DNA of 40,886 bases from CAZAMT01 sp964486145 (GCA_964486145.1 CAZAMT010000007.1:1-40886), one strand, 5' to 3'; positions 26,573-34,254 are shown, counted from the stretch's first letter. A program made the numbers and translations. Notes: generated by a model from the letters alone, not told the origin.

Positions 26573-27234
26573 AGTGTCTGGTTTGTACCCGAGCATGCTG
26601 AATATGAATGAACTGGCGGTTTCTTCTTTGTTTCCTTAAAAGTATCGATTTGTCGTGCCCACTTTTCAGTATTCGGTTCAATCCAATTAATTATCGAAAA
26701 AATTTCTTTCCGTTTGTTCACAATTTCCTGAATATCCCAAATTATCGGTTCATAATGATAAATCCTGTTCCTAAACGTCCGAATATGGTTCAATCGTGAT
26801 GATACTTTTGTCCGTTTTCGATATTCGTGAGGAATATTTGGGAATGATTTCAACAAAGGCTTCCACAAAAATTTGGCATATTTTCGATTGAACATAGAAG
26901 TCCAGAAACCGAAGTTAAGTTCTGCAAACACTCTGTCAATCGTCACTTTTTTATTAGCATTTTCTAACCGTTTTTGAATTTCCACAGTCTGAATTTTTAA
27001 GTCAACAGGAAGTTTATCAAGCCAATTACTTGTCCCGAAGTGTCGCTGCATTGAATTACTAATTGCATTTCTAAGTGTCACTTCGAGAATCGACAGGTTT
27101 GAATAAAATGCTTGTGAAATCTCAATATTCGATTGATAAAGCAAGAAACTTTTCTCAATATTATCCGGGTATCGTTTTTGATAAGGTGAAAAGCGTTCAA
27201 TTGAAATCGTTTTTATGATTTTTTCGATGTCCAT
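26563..27234 (-). CDS. Abi-family (AbiD/F-like, HEPN-type) protein
   Basis: About 223 residues from the ATG at 27234. The frame also has an upstream TTG at 27267, but that codon overlaps the promoter. The protein shows the Abi_2-like pattern: ERFSPYQKRY, then SNIEISQAFYSNLSILEVTLRNAISN near residues 38-63, FAELNFGFWTSMF near 102, and RTFRNRIYHYEPI near 157 with an R-x4-H motif like that of HEPN RNases. It is followed by INWIEPNTEKWARQI. Family members act in phage abortive infection or as toxins; a role here is inferred. The final ~15 codons (after KKKPP) read into the interrupted neighbour gene, so the native stop was lost. It lies inside the STN/carboxypeptidase-like gene of the sigma/FecR locus. 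Confidence 0.8.
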   Translation of the reverse strand: MDIEKIIKTISIERFSPYQKRYPDNIEKSFLLYQSNIEISQAFYSNLSILEVTLRNAISNSMQRHFGTSNWLDKLPVDLKIQTVEIQKRLENANKKVTIDRVFAELNFGFWTSMFNRKYAKFLWKPLLKSFPNIPHEYRKRTKVSSRLNHIRTFRNRIYHYEPIIWDIQEIVNKRKEIFSIINWIEPNTEKWARQIDTFKETKKKPPVHSYSACSGTNQTLSR

Positions 27235-27238
27235 TGCA

Positions 27239-27267
27239 CAAATATAAATATTTTTGTATATTCGCAA
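27239..27267 (-). promoter_or_regulatory. Promoter of the Abi gene, probably giving a leaderless mRNA
   Basis: On the minus strand TTG (27267-27265) is followed 18 bases later by TATATTTG (27246-27239), a full match to the Bacteroidota -33/-7 pattern. The box ends only 4 bases before the ATG at 27234, so transcription should start at or next to the start codon. The gene brings its own promoter and need not depend on the interrupted operon. Confidence 0.6.
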
Positions 27268-27292
27268 TACAGTCCTCAGTAACTCCTCTCTC

Positions 27293-27637
27293 TCATTTTG
27301 AGATGATGAAACTGAGGTTTTTTGTTTTATAGCCCTCGAATTCCGCCCTAATTTGCCTTAACTGTATGTTGTGAGGTCGGAAAACAGTATCCAAAACAGC
27401 CTTCAACGGCTGGTTTCGTGCGTCTACTGAGATGATTTCATTGAACGCGGAAATTTCATTAAAATAACCTGTTTGAATCTGATATTGCCGGTTCAGATAT
27501 TCAATAAAATCTAATATGGTGATGTTTTCTGCTTTCATTGTAATAGTCGTATCAAGATCAATTTTGTTTTGACCATGTATTGTTTGTAAAATGAACAATA
27601 AAAGAATGAACAATATATATTTCTTATTGCCTGTCAA
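27293..27637 (-). pseudogene. 5' part of the interrupted gene: signal peptide and STN domain
   Basis: 114 codons. A signal peptide (YILFILLLFILQTIHGQ) is followed by an STN (secretin/TonB short N-terminal) domain: ITILDFIEYLNRQYQIQTGYF and ISVDARNQPLKAVLDTVF, ending near NIQLRQI. The last ~22 codons (AEFEGYKTKNLSF...) have no family resemblance and mark the join with the Abi-containing insert at roughly 27340-27360. Normally such proteins continue into a carboxypeptidase-like regulatory domain, whose 3' part is found at 25728-26614. The gene follows the FecR gene by 10 bases, the place of a signal sensor in ECF/FecR systems. Confidence 0.7.
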
Positions 27638-27647
27638 TGTGTGCCTA

Positions 27648-28631
27648 TTACTTTTTCTTCAAAACAAGATTGCCATTCACTGTATCAAATTTTGCGTGTA
27701 ATCCCCAGGTTAGCATTTTTTTTGCTTCATTCAGTTGTACCTTTTCAAAAGCGATGGTCAGTTTTTCGTTGCGAAAAGATGAATCACCAATCAATATTGA
27801 GACATCGTAATATTCCGATAATGTGTTCAATACTTCGGGAATGGGCGTTTCATCAAACGTTAAAATACCGGTTTTCCATGCAACAAAATTTGCGTTGGTA
27901 ACCTTTTCTTCATATATTTTTGATTTCTTTTTATCGAAAATGCCTTTTTCTCCTTTCTCAAGTAAAACGAGGTTGTTTACGGAGGTTGAATCTGCCATGG
28001 ATACTTTACCTTCTTTCACTGTCACGATTATTGTTTCTTCGGATTTTCGAGCTCGGATATTAAATTCAGTTCCCAATACCTTTGTAATCGAGCCGTTTGC
28101 ATAAACTATAAATGGCCTCCGGGAATCAGGTGTTACCTCAAAATAGGCTTCTCCATTCAATTGAACGCGGCGAATGGAATCTGTAAATGATTTTGGAAAC
28201 TTTATGGTAGAGGCTTTGTTCAACCATGCCATGCTGCCATCAGGTAGTTGGATTTGCTGAACCTGTTTTTTGGCAGTAATTGACTGAAATTGTTCAGCAT
28301 TTTGAAATTTTTGATTGACCAAAACAAAGAATCCAATAATTACTGCTACCGAAGCTGCTGCAAAAATCCACGCGATGTTGCCCGGGGATAGCGGGATGGT
28401 AGGTTTTTCAATGAAACGGATATCTTTATGCACATTTTGTAATGCAGTTTCCTCATCAAAACCAGGTGCATCATCATGGCCGGAAGCTTCAAAAATGGTT
28501 TTGTATTCATTGAAGACAGCCTTGTTTTCATTTGAAGCATCAATCCATTTCTCAAGGATTGTTCCGGCTTCTTCATCCAACTCACCATGAAGATAAGCTA
28601 CAATTTGATTGTATGAAATGTTTTTATTCAT
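27648..28631 (-). CDS. FecR-family anti-sigma factor
   Basis: About 327 residues from the ATG at 28631. A longer frame from 28700 would overlap the sigma gene and adds a tail not typical of the family. The N-terminal cytoplasmic part (YNQIVAYLHGELDEEAGTIL) binds the sigma factor. A membrane helix follows (IAWIFAAASVAVIIGFFVLV), then the FecR domain (QQIQLPDGSMAWLNKASTIK, FIVYANGSITKVLGTEFNIR, VTVKEGKVSM) and a C-terminal DUF4974 domain (LTFDETPIPEVLNTLSEYYD, LTIAFEKVQLNEAKKML). It should hold the ECF factor inactive until an outer-membrane signal arrives. It comes between the sigma gene and the broken STN gene. Confidence 0.92.
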   Translation of the reverse strand: MNKNISYNQIVAYLHGELDEEAGTILEKWIDASNENKAVFNEYKTIFEASGHDDAPGFDEETALQNVHKDIRFIEKPTIPLSPGNIAWIFAAASVAVIIGFFVLVNQKFQNAEQFQSITAKKQVQQIQLPDGSMAWLNKASTIKFPKSFTDSIRRVQLNGEAYFEVTPDSRRPFIVYANGSITKVLGTEFNIRARKSEETIIVTVKEGKVSMADSTSVNNLVLLEKGEKGIFDKKKSKIYEEKVTNANFVAWKTGILTFDETPIPEVLNTLSEYYDVSILIGDSSFRNEKLTIAFEKVQLNEAKKMLTWGLHAKFDTVNGNLVLKKK

Positions 28632-28674
28632 GACTGATTTCTTACTTTGTTGATTATTCCGAATGAGATTACCC

Positions 28675-29226
28675 CTAAGTTTGTGAGATAATTTTTTCAA
28701 GATCGTGCTTTAACCACTCCCTGAGCTTTTTGTAAGCAATGATCATTTGATTTTCCACCGTTTTTTTTGAAACATCAAGGTATGTCGCGATTTCATCGTA
28801 CGTTAATCCCTCAATTCGTGCCATCGTAAATATTTCACGGCATTTTTCCGGTAAATCAGCAATTTTTTGTCTTACCACGGTTGAGAATTTTTCGGCAATC
28901 TTTTCATCCCCATCATTTTCCAACACCTTATCAGCAGAGGATTTCGCTTCGTATTGCTTTCTGATTTCAAAAGATTTCAGATAAATGAATGATTCATTCT
29001 TCACGGAAGTGAACAGGTATCCGGAAACGGACTCGTTAATGACAAGGTAATTTCGTTTCATCCAAAGTTGCACAAATACTTTTTGAACAATGTCCTCAGC
29101 GGTATCTTTGGATCGCACGAATTTCCAGCAATAGCTGCATAATCGTTTGTAGTAGAGCCTGAACAATGCATCAAAAGATTTCTTATTCCCTTGTTTAATT
29201 TCATTGAAAAGTACAACCTCGTTCAA
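28675..29226 (-). CDS. ECF RNA polymerase sigma factor
   Basis: 183 residues, the usual length of Bacteroidota RpoE-like ECF factors. Region 2: FDALFRLYYKRLCSYCWKFV followed by DTAEDIVQKVFVQLWMKR. Region 4: LPEKCREIFTMARIEGLTYD then EIATYLDVSKKTVENQMIIA, a helix-turn-helix for the -35 element. It would direct the expression of its own locus. The start is the Met opening the first helix (NEVVLFNEI). It lies 43 bases before the FecR start chosen here, and an AT-rich palindrome lies 44 bases upstream. Confidence 0.94.
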   Translation of the reverse strand: MNEVVLFNEIKQGNKKSFDALFRLYYKRLCSYCWKFVRSKDTAEDIVQKVFVQLWMKRNYLVINESVSGYLFTSVKNESFIYLKSFEIRKQYEAKSSADKVLENDGDEKIAEKFSTVVRQKIADLPEKCREIFTMARIEGLTYDEIATYLDVSKKTVENQMIIAYKKLREWLKHDLEKIISQT

Positions 29227-29269
29227 ATCTTTTATTTTAAGGATAATTCTTGATTTAATTACCCCTAAA

Positions 29270-29299
29270 TTATTGAAAATATATTGTATTTTTCAATAA
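29270..29299. promoter_or_regulatory. 30-bp palindrome upstream of the sigma gene
   Basis: TTATTGAAAA (29270-29279) is the exact reverse complement of TTTTCAATAA (29290-29299), separated by 10 bases. It is placed where an operator or autoregulated promoter would be expected between the divergent sigma and prmC genes. AT-richness makes chance pairing possible. Confidence 0.35.
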
Positions 29300-29525
29300 A
29301 ATAAAATTGTGCTGACTGAGCAAAATTTTTATCACTATAACATATTTACAGTATGTCAATTAACCAGGCGATTATTTGTTTTAATAATTTATCGGCAGCA
29401 GCGGTATTTTTTATTCGTTTCTTGTTTATTTTTGAAGGTGTGAATGAGATCGCCAAAGGCAAAGTTGAACGCTTATATAAAAATCCCGACTTTCGTCGGT
29501 CACCATTGTATATTTTTATAAATTA

Positions 29526-30389
29526 ATGAGGCTAAACAATATAATAAAAGAATACCACAGGAAACTTTTATCATTATATCCGCCACAGGAGATACAATCG
29601 ATCATTGGCCTTGTAATGGAAACATACCTGAAAATTTCAAAAGTAGAAATTTCTTTAAAAAGGCATGACGAAGTGCACGAAGCTTTACAATCAGTGTTAA
29701 TGGATATTCTTAAAGAATTGGAAACAGGTAAACCCGTGCAGTATATTATTGGTGATACCAGTTTTTATGATATGAATATCAGTGTAAATCCGGATGTTTT
29801 AATCCCGAGGCAGGAAACCGAAGAACTTGTACAGTGGATTGTTACAGATGCCAGACATGTGTCTGAAAAGTTCCGTATACTTGATATTGGCACGGGAAGT
29901 GGTTGCATTGCCATTGCTCTGGCCAATGAATTGAAGGATGCCAGGATTTCTGCTTGTGACATATTTAGAAAGGCTCTTGATCTGGCAAAGGAAAATGCTA
30001 AGCGGAACGATGTTCAGGTCAATTTTTTTAAAATGAATGTGCTGAAGCAAAATCTGTTGCCCGATCAATTTGATATTATTGTTAGTAATCCGCCATACAT
30101 ACCTAACAGCGAAAAAATGCGCATGCACCGAAATGTACTCGAGCATGAGCCAATATCCGCTTTGTTTGTGCCTGACAAGGAGCCTTTGCTCTTCTATGAA
30201 GCCATTGCTGGTTTTTCCTTAAACCATCTGAGTCAAAATGGCACATTGTATCTTGAAATTCACGAGAAATACGGAAAGGAAGTGGTTCATTTATTGAAAA
30301 AGGCATCTTTCTCAAACATCCAACTCAAAAAAGACATCAATGGGAAAGACCGTATGGTAAAAGCTGTTTGGAGCTATGAAAGAGAATAA
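29526..30389 (+). CDS. prmC: Release factor glutamine methyltransferase PrmC
   Basis: 287 residues, full length. The enzyme uses S-adenosylmethionine to methylate the Gln of the GGQ motif in RF1 and RF2; its substrate RF2 (prfB) is encoded 3 kb downstream. An N-terminal helical domain is followed by PVQYIIGDTSFYDMNISV and VLIPRQETEELVQW, then motif I ILDIGTGSGCIAIALA (about residues 118-133) and the catalytic NPPY motif in VSNPPYIPNSEK near 190. It is the first gene of a tight plus-strand group and overlaps recX by 14 bases. Confidence 0.96.
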   Translation: MRLNNIIKEYHRKLLSLYPPQEIQSIIGLVMETYLKISKVEISLKRHDEVHEALQSVLMDILKELETGKPVQYIIGDTSFYDMNISVNPDVLIPRQETEELVQWIVTDARHVSEKFRILDIGTGSGCIAIALANELKDARISACDIFRKALDLAKENAKRNDVQVNFFKMNVLKQNLLPDQFDIIVSNPPYIPNSEKMRMHRNVLEHEPISALFVPDKEPLLFYEAIAGFSLNHLSQNGTLYLEIHEKYGKEVVHLLKKASFSNIQLKKDINGKDRMVKAVWSYERE

Positions 30390-30867
30390 TCAAACATCCG
30401 GCCGGAAATATAAGCGTTTATTGGGTAAGGCCGAGCAAATGTGTGTATCCAGGGAAAGATGTCTGAAGGATATTGAGACAAAACTTGACCAATGGGATAC
30501 ACCTGCCAATTGGATTGATAAAATCAGTGAATCGCTGTTAAAAAACAACTTCATTAACGAGGAACGCTATTGCCGTGCATTTGTTAAAGATAAATTTGCC
30601 ATTAACAAATGGGGAAAGATCAAAATTAAGATTGCCCTGAAACAGAAAGGTATATCGGAAACGGACATAGAAAAAGGATTCCTGGAGATTGATAATGAAG
30701 CGTACAATACATTAGTTGATAAACTGCTTCAGGAAAAATGGAGAACGTTAAAAGGCAAAAATTTTGAGAAAAAGGCCAAAGCTGTGCGATTTCTTCAGTC
30801 AAGAGGTTTTGAGAACGAGAAAATATTTGATGCAATCGATAAAATTACCAGGAATGAAACGGATTAG
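30376..30867 (+). CDS. recX: RecX family regulatory protein
   Basis: 163 residues, the common RecX length. Three-helix repeats are visible: LLGKAEQMCVSRERCLKDIE, then WIDKISESLLKNNFINEERY followed by CRAFVKDKFAINKWGKIKIK, then IALKQKGISETDIEKGFLEI, and a last repeat ending AVRFLQSRGFENEKIFDAID. RecX modulates RecA filaments. No recA gene is in the window, so its role is assigned by sequence only. It overlaps both neighbours by 14 bases, suggesting coupled translation. Confidence 0.92.
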   Translation: MKENNQTSGRKYKRLLGKAEQMCVSRERCLKDIETKLDQWDTPANWIDKISESLLKNNFINEERYCRAFVKDKFAINKWGKIKIKIALKQKGISETDIEKGFLEIDNEAYNTLVDKLLQEKWRTLKGKNFEKKAKAVRFLQSRGFENEKIFDAIDKITRNETD

Positions 30868-31960
30868 CATGATGCTGATATTTAGTGTTTTTATTCTAAC
30901 GGAAAGCCCGGCTCAAAAGGATGAAGAAAAGGAAGCATTCCCGATCATCCTCAATGTTAAAAAACAACTTGGTTTCATTGCCGATGTCAGTAATGCCAAT
31001 AACCATCTCATCCGCAACCATGTTTTTCCAACCAACCTGGATATTGCCTATAACACACGTGGCAACATGCCCTGGCACAGCTTGTACAATTATCCTGAAC
31101 ATGGTTTGTCATTGTGGTATATCCATCTTCAGAATCCGGATCAACTTGGTAGCTTAATCATTGCCATGCCTTACATAAATTTCAGAATAATTGAATGGAA
31201 ACGATTTAGCTTCCATCTCAGGCCTTCCATTGGTATGGCATACGCTACCAAAATCTTTCACCGTACCGAAAACCATAAAAATCTTTTTTACAGCTCCCAT
31301 ATAAATGCTGCCTTCGGATTCCTTGGAGAATTCAGTTACAAAGTCAATGACCATTTTTCGGTTAATGTAAATCCGCTGTTCAATCATTTCTCCAATGGTG
31401 AAACCAACATGCCCAATGACGGGATGAACGTTCCCGGGATTTCATTTGGATTAAAATATGAATCCAATCGAAATCCCGTTATAAGAAAAACAGCGAAACC
31501 GACCCCTGAAAAGCGAAAGTTGAATTTTTCCATTACCCCTTCATTTGGTATAAAAGAAACAAAGCCTTTTGAAGGACCTAAATATTATATTTACTCCATC
31601 AGCTCTGATATTTTATATAAGATTACCCGGTGGCAATACATTGGAGGTGGTTTTGACTTTATCTACGATGAAGAAAATATAAGAAAATGGCTTGGTAAGG
31701 AGGAACTGAAGAAGAAGGACATCAGCAATAACCTAAAAGCTTTTCATCTGACACACGAAATGATTGTTTACCCTTTGCACATTGTTGCTCAAATGGGTAT
31801 GTACACCAACAATAAAGTGCTTGAACCAAAAAGAAAAATTTTTAACCGTTTCGGAATCAAATATTTTATACATCCGTCAATTTTCATTGGCCTTGCGCAT
31901 AAATCACATTTTTTCTTTATTGGTGACTACATCGACTGGTACGTGGGGGTGCGCATCTGA
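30854..31960 (+). CDS. PagL-like lipid A deacylase (acyloxyacyl hydrolase family)
   Basis: 368 residues from the ATG at 30854. A longer frame from 30764 lies inside recX and lacks a signal peptide at its start. The signal peptide is ISMMLIFSVFILTESPAQ. The N-terminal ~210 residues form the PagL-like barrel, with NPLFNHFSNGETNMPNDG near residue 180 carrying the His-x-Ser pair and a nearby acidic residue of the PagL catalytic site, followed by GISFGLKYE. The C-terminal half repeats a barrel-like pattern (VGVRI ending). Such proteins remove a 3-O acyl chain from lipid A in the outer membrane; extension of the family to this substrate in Bacteroidota is by homology. It overlaps recX by 14 bases. 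Confidence 0.85.
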   Translation: MKRISMMLIFSVFILTESPAQKDEEKEAFPIILNVKKQLGFIADVSNANNHLIRNHVFPTNLDIAYNTRGNMPWHSLYNYPEHGLSLWYIHLQNPDQLGSLIIAMPYINFRIIEWKRFSFHLRPSIGMAYATKIFHRTENHKNLFYSSHINAAFGFLGEFSYKVNDHFSVNVNPLFNHFSNGETNMPNDGMNVPGISFGLKYESNRNPVIRKTAKPTPEKRKLNFSITPSFGIKETKPFEGPKYYIYSISSDILYKITRWQYIGGGFDFIYDEENIRKWLGKEELKKKDISNNLKAFHLTHEMIVYPLHIVAQMGMYTNNKVLEPKRKIFNRFGIKYFIHPSIFIGLAHKSHFFFIGDYIDWYVGVRI

Positions 31961-31968
31961 AAAACAAA

Positions 31969-32718
31969 ATGCTAAACCATTATCAAATGAGGTTAAAACA
32001 TCTGTTCTATTTGAAAATCCTGGCCGCTTTCATTGCGGGATGCGATAGTATTGGCGATTGCATGGAAGGTACCGGCAATATAGTAAACCAGACGAGATAT
32101 CCCGGTGATTTTTCAATCATTATACTTGAAGATGATATCAATGCAAGCCTCATTCAGGATGGAGATTCAGAAATCACAATCGGTGCAGGCAAAAACCTGA
32201 TGGACGAAATTGAATCGTCGGTATTTAACAATACGTTGCACCTGTTGAACCACAATGTTTGTAAATGGGCACGCGGTTACGAATATGAAATTAATGCAAA
32301 CATCCATTGCAATCTTCTATCCAGGTTAATTTACAAAGGGAGTGGTGCAGTATTGTCAACTGACACCATCTTGTCTCCATCATTTGAAATCGTTGTTCAG
32401 GGAGGCAATGGTGACATCCAACTGGAAATGAATACCCGCCATCTGAAAATCAATGGCAAGTCCGGTTCCGGTGATGTGATTTTAACAGGACAAACAGATA
32501 CCCTAACCGTAAACATTGCTCATGCTGGATTATTTGACCTTTCGGGATTACGGGCCGGTGTTGTGAATATTCGCCATGCCGGCACGAACAATGCTTTTGT
32601 GCATGCAACAAAAGAGCTGCATGCGCATGTATCCTATATCGGTGATATTTATTATCGGGGTAACCCATCGGTAATAAAATATAGTAGAACAGGTGAAGGA
32701 GACCTTCTTACTTACTGA
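31969..32718 (+). CDS. GIN-domain (DUF2807) putative adhesin lipoprotein
   Basis: 249 residues; the start could be Met1 or the later Met7 (MRLKHLFYLKILAAFIAGC). The lipobox FIAGC follows a hydrophobic segment. The rest is the right-handed beta-solenoid GIN (auto-transporter adhesin head) domain with repeating strands: FSIIILEDDINASLIQDG, SRLIYKGSGAVLSTDT, IVVQGGNGDIQLEMNT, LKINGKSGSGDVILTG and VSYIGDIYYRGNPSVI. The substrate is unknown; these proteins are usually surface-exposed. It follows the PagL-like gene by 8 bases and ends the prmC-recX-pagL-like unit. Confidence 0.88.
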   Translation: MLNHYQMRLKHLFYLKILAAFIAGCDSIGDCMEGTGNIVNQTRYPGDFSIIILEDDINASLIQDGDSEITIGAGKNLMDEIESSVFNNTLHLLNHNVCKWARGYEYEINANIHCNLLSRLIYKGSGAVLSTDTILSPSFEIVVQGGNGDIQLEMNTRHLKINGKSGSGDVILTGQTDTLTVNIAHAGLFDLSGLRAGVVNIRHAGTNNAFVHATKELHAHVSYIGDIYYRGNPSVIKYSRTGEGDLLTY

Positions 32719-32783
32719 TTTCATGGAAAAATTTCGATTTCACGAACCCGCATGATTGCCTGTTTTTTTACACCTAAATTTTA

Positions 32784-32791
32784 TACTTTTG
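32784..32791 (+). promoter_or_regulatory. Candidate -7 box of the prfB promoter
   Basis: TACTTTTG fits TAnnTTTG and lies 20 bases before the prfB ATG. The -33 element is less clear: a TTG at 32756 is too far away, and a T-run near 32763 is at about the right distance. Confidence 0.4.
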
Positions 32792-32811
32792 CATTTCAAA
32801 AAATTAAAATT

Positions 32812-33904
32812 ATGATTTCAAACGAGCAGGTAAAAGACCTTGTTGAGCGTCAGGATGCGCTGAGGAGGCATCTTTGACATCGATAAAAAGAAAATTCAGA
32901 TAGAAGAAGAAGAGCTTAAAACACAAGCCCCTGATTTTTGGGATGACCCGAAAAATGCTGAGCAAAAACTGAAAGAAATTTCAAGTCTTAAAAACTGGAC
33001 GGATGATTTTCAGAGCGCGGTCACTGCAACGGATGACCTTAAGGTACTTCTTGACTTTCATGAAGAAGGAGAGGCAAGTGATGAAGAGGTTGAAAAGCAG
33101 TACAACACTGTTCTCAGGAAAATTGAAGACCTTGAATTTAAAAACATGCTCAGCAATGATGAAGATATACTGGGTGCCATTTTGAAAATTAATGCTGGTG
33201 CCGGCGGAACCGAAAGCATGGACTGGACCGAGATGCTCATGCGCATGTACATTCGCTGGGGCGAACGAAATGAATACAAGGTGAAGGAAATTCATTATTT
33301 GGCGGGGGATGAAGCAGGCGTTAAATCGGTAACCCTTGAATTTACGGGTGATTACGCCTATGGTAACCTGAAGAGTGAAAACGGCGTTCACCGCCTTGTC
33401 CGAATATCTCCTTTCGATTCAAATGCCCGAAGGCATACTTCTTTTGCATCGGTTTTCGTTTCACCGGTGGTGGATGATAATATTGAAATTGATGTAAACC
33501 CCGCTGACATAACCTGGGAGACCTATCGTTCCAGTGGTGCAGGCGGTCAGAATGTGAATAAAGTTGAAACAGCCGTTCGATTGCGTCACCAGCCTACAGG
33601 TCTGGTCATTGAAAACCAGGAAACACGGTCACAACTAAAAAACAAGGAAAATGCCATGCGTATTTTGAAATCACACCTGTATGAACTCGAGTTACGTAAA
33701 AGACAAGAAAGACAAGATGAAATTGAAGGCCAGAAAATGAAAATTGAATGGGGATCGCAAATCCGTAGTTACGTCATGCATCCATACAAAATGGTGAAAG
33801 ATAATCGGACAAACCATGAAACCTCAGATGTCCAGGGTGTGATGGATGGCGATTTAGAAGCTTTCATCAAAGCATATTTAATGCAATTTGGAGGAAAACA
33901 ATAA
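32812..33904 (+). CDS. prfB: Peptide chain release factor 2 (RF2), expressed through a +1 frameshift
   Basis: Read from the ATG at 32812, codon 21 is CTT and codon 22 is an in-frame TGA at 32875-32877. Shifting by +1 (join 32812-32874 and 32876-33904) gives 363 residues of full RF2. Landmarks: the stop-codon recognition motif SPF in RISPFDSNARRHTSF, the catalytic GGQ in RSSGAGGQNVNKVETAVRLR, and the C-terminal HPYKMVKDNRTNHETSDVQG. RF2 releases peptides at UGA and UAA; its level is autoregulated through the UGA in its own mRNA. The product is methylated by PrmC, encoded upstream. The gene has its own promoter candidate and is followed by an arsC-like gene 4 bases later. Confidence 0.96.
32863..32878 (+). 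promoter_or_regulatory. Programmed +1 frameshift site of prfB
   Basis: AGGAGG-CAT-CTT-TGA-C: a Shine-Dalgarno-like hexamer (32863-32868), a three-base spacer, the slippery CTT and a UGA stop followed by C. This is the classic RF2 arrangement, and both frames are fully open on their own side. Confidence 0.95.
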
Positions 33905-33908
33905 TCAT

Positions 33909-34253
33909 ATGTCACTGAAAATTTATCACAATCCCAGGTGCAAAAAGAGCAGGGCCGGGCTGGCTTATCTGGAAAAGAAATCCAAAGATTTCGAAATCAT
34001 ACATTACCTGAAAGGAGGCATTAACAAAGAACAATTGAACGAGATTCTTCTGAAACTAAATAAAAAACCGCACGACATCATTCGAACCCAGGAGGAAATG
34101 TACAAAAAGGAGTTGAAAGGTAAGAAATTTACAGATGATGAATGGAAGACCATCATCATGGAAAATCCAAAACTACTGCAACGTCCGCTGGTGGTGTCAA
34201 ATCATAAAGCTATCCTGGCACAGCCACCGGAAGAAATTGATAAATTGTTATAA
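33909..34253 (+). CDS. ArsC/Spx-family thioredoxin-fold protein
   Basis: 114 residues from the ATG at 33909; a longer frame starting at 33888 lies inside prfB. The thioredoxin-fold start SLKIYHNPRCKKSRAGLAYL places a single active-site Cys at residue 11 in the ArsC position (N-x-x-C-x-x-S). KKPHDIIRTQEEMYKKEL and LQRPLVVSNHKAILAQPPEE complete the family; the RPLVV segment with its Arg is typical of glutaredoxin-dependent arsenate reductases and their relatives. There is no ars operon nearby, so it may be a general redox protein rather than an arsenate reductase. It abuts prfB and the CAP gene. Confidence 0.85.
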   Translation: MSLKIYHNPRCKKSRAGLAYLEKKSKDFEIIHYLKGGINKEQLNEILLKLNKKPHDIIRTQEEMYKKELKGKKFTDDEWKTIIMENPKLLQRPLVVSNHKAILAQPPEEIDKLL

Positions 34254-34254
34254 C

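Larger units (their letters stand above)
25728..26614 (-). pseudogene. 3' part of an interrupted STN/carboxypeptidase-like regulatory protein gene
   Basis: If the scaffold gap is closed through its 55-bp duplicated ends, an uninterrupted frame runs from FIFSMLGYKPDTIPIKHIL, the last strands of a carboxypeptidase-regulatory-like domain, through KIYLKPATYKIDV to the stop at 25728. The C-terminal ~230 residues (GSIYMDTHGQQTALFID, RIRIYKKDTATNAPSDDLL) form a beta-rich domain seen in similar Bacteroidota proteins. The N-terminal STN half appears at 27293-27637 on the same strand, with the Abi gene between. The core of the regulatory domain (~60 residues) is absent. The 3' overlap with the GldM-like gene is 14 bases. 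Confidence 0.65.

Noticed and set aside
26360..26611. Plus-strand open frame running through the gap
   Set aside because: It is created by undetermined bases and the duplicated contig ends.
26630..27362. TTAAGG near both ends of the Abi insert as a target-site duplication
   Set aside because: Six AT-rich bases are expected by chance, their positions relative to the inferred ends are uncertain, and part of the target gene is missing, which argues against simple insertion.
29353..29525. 57-codon plus-strand frame just before prmC
   Set aside because: It ends directly at the prmC ATG but has no ribosome site, no family and occupies the expected promoter region. A CCGAC/GTCGG hairpin inside it (29486-29499) lacks a T run and was not called a terminator.
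32812..33145. prfB as a frameshifted pseudogene
   Set aside because: The stop lies in the conserved AGGAGG-CAT-CTT-TGA-C recoding site and both frames are open on their sides, so it is programmed.
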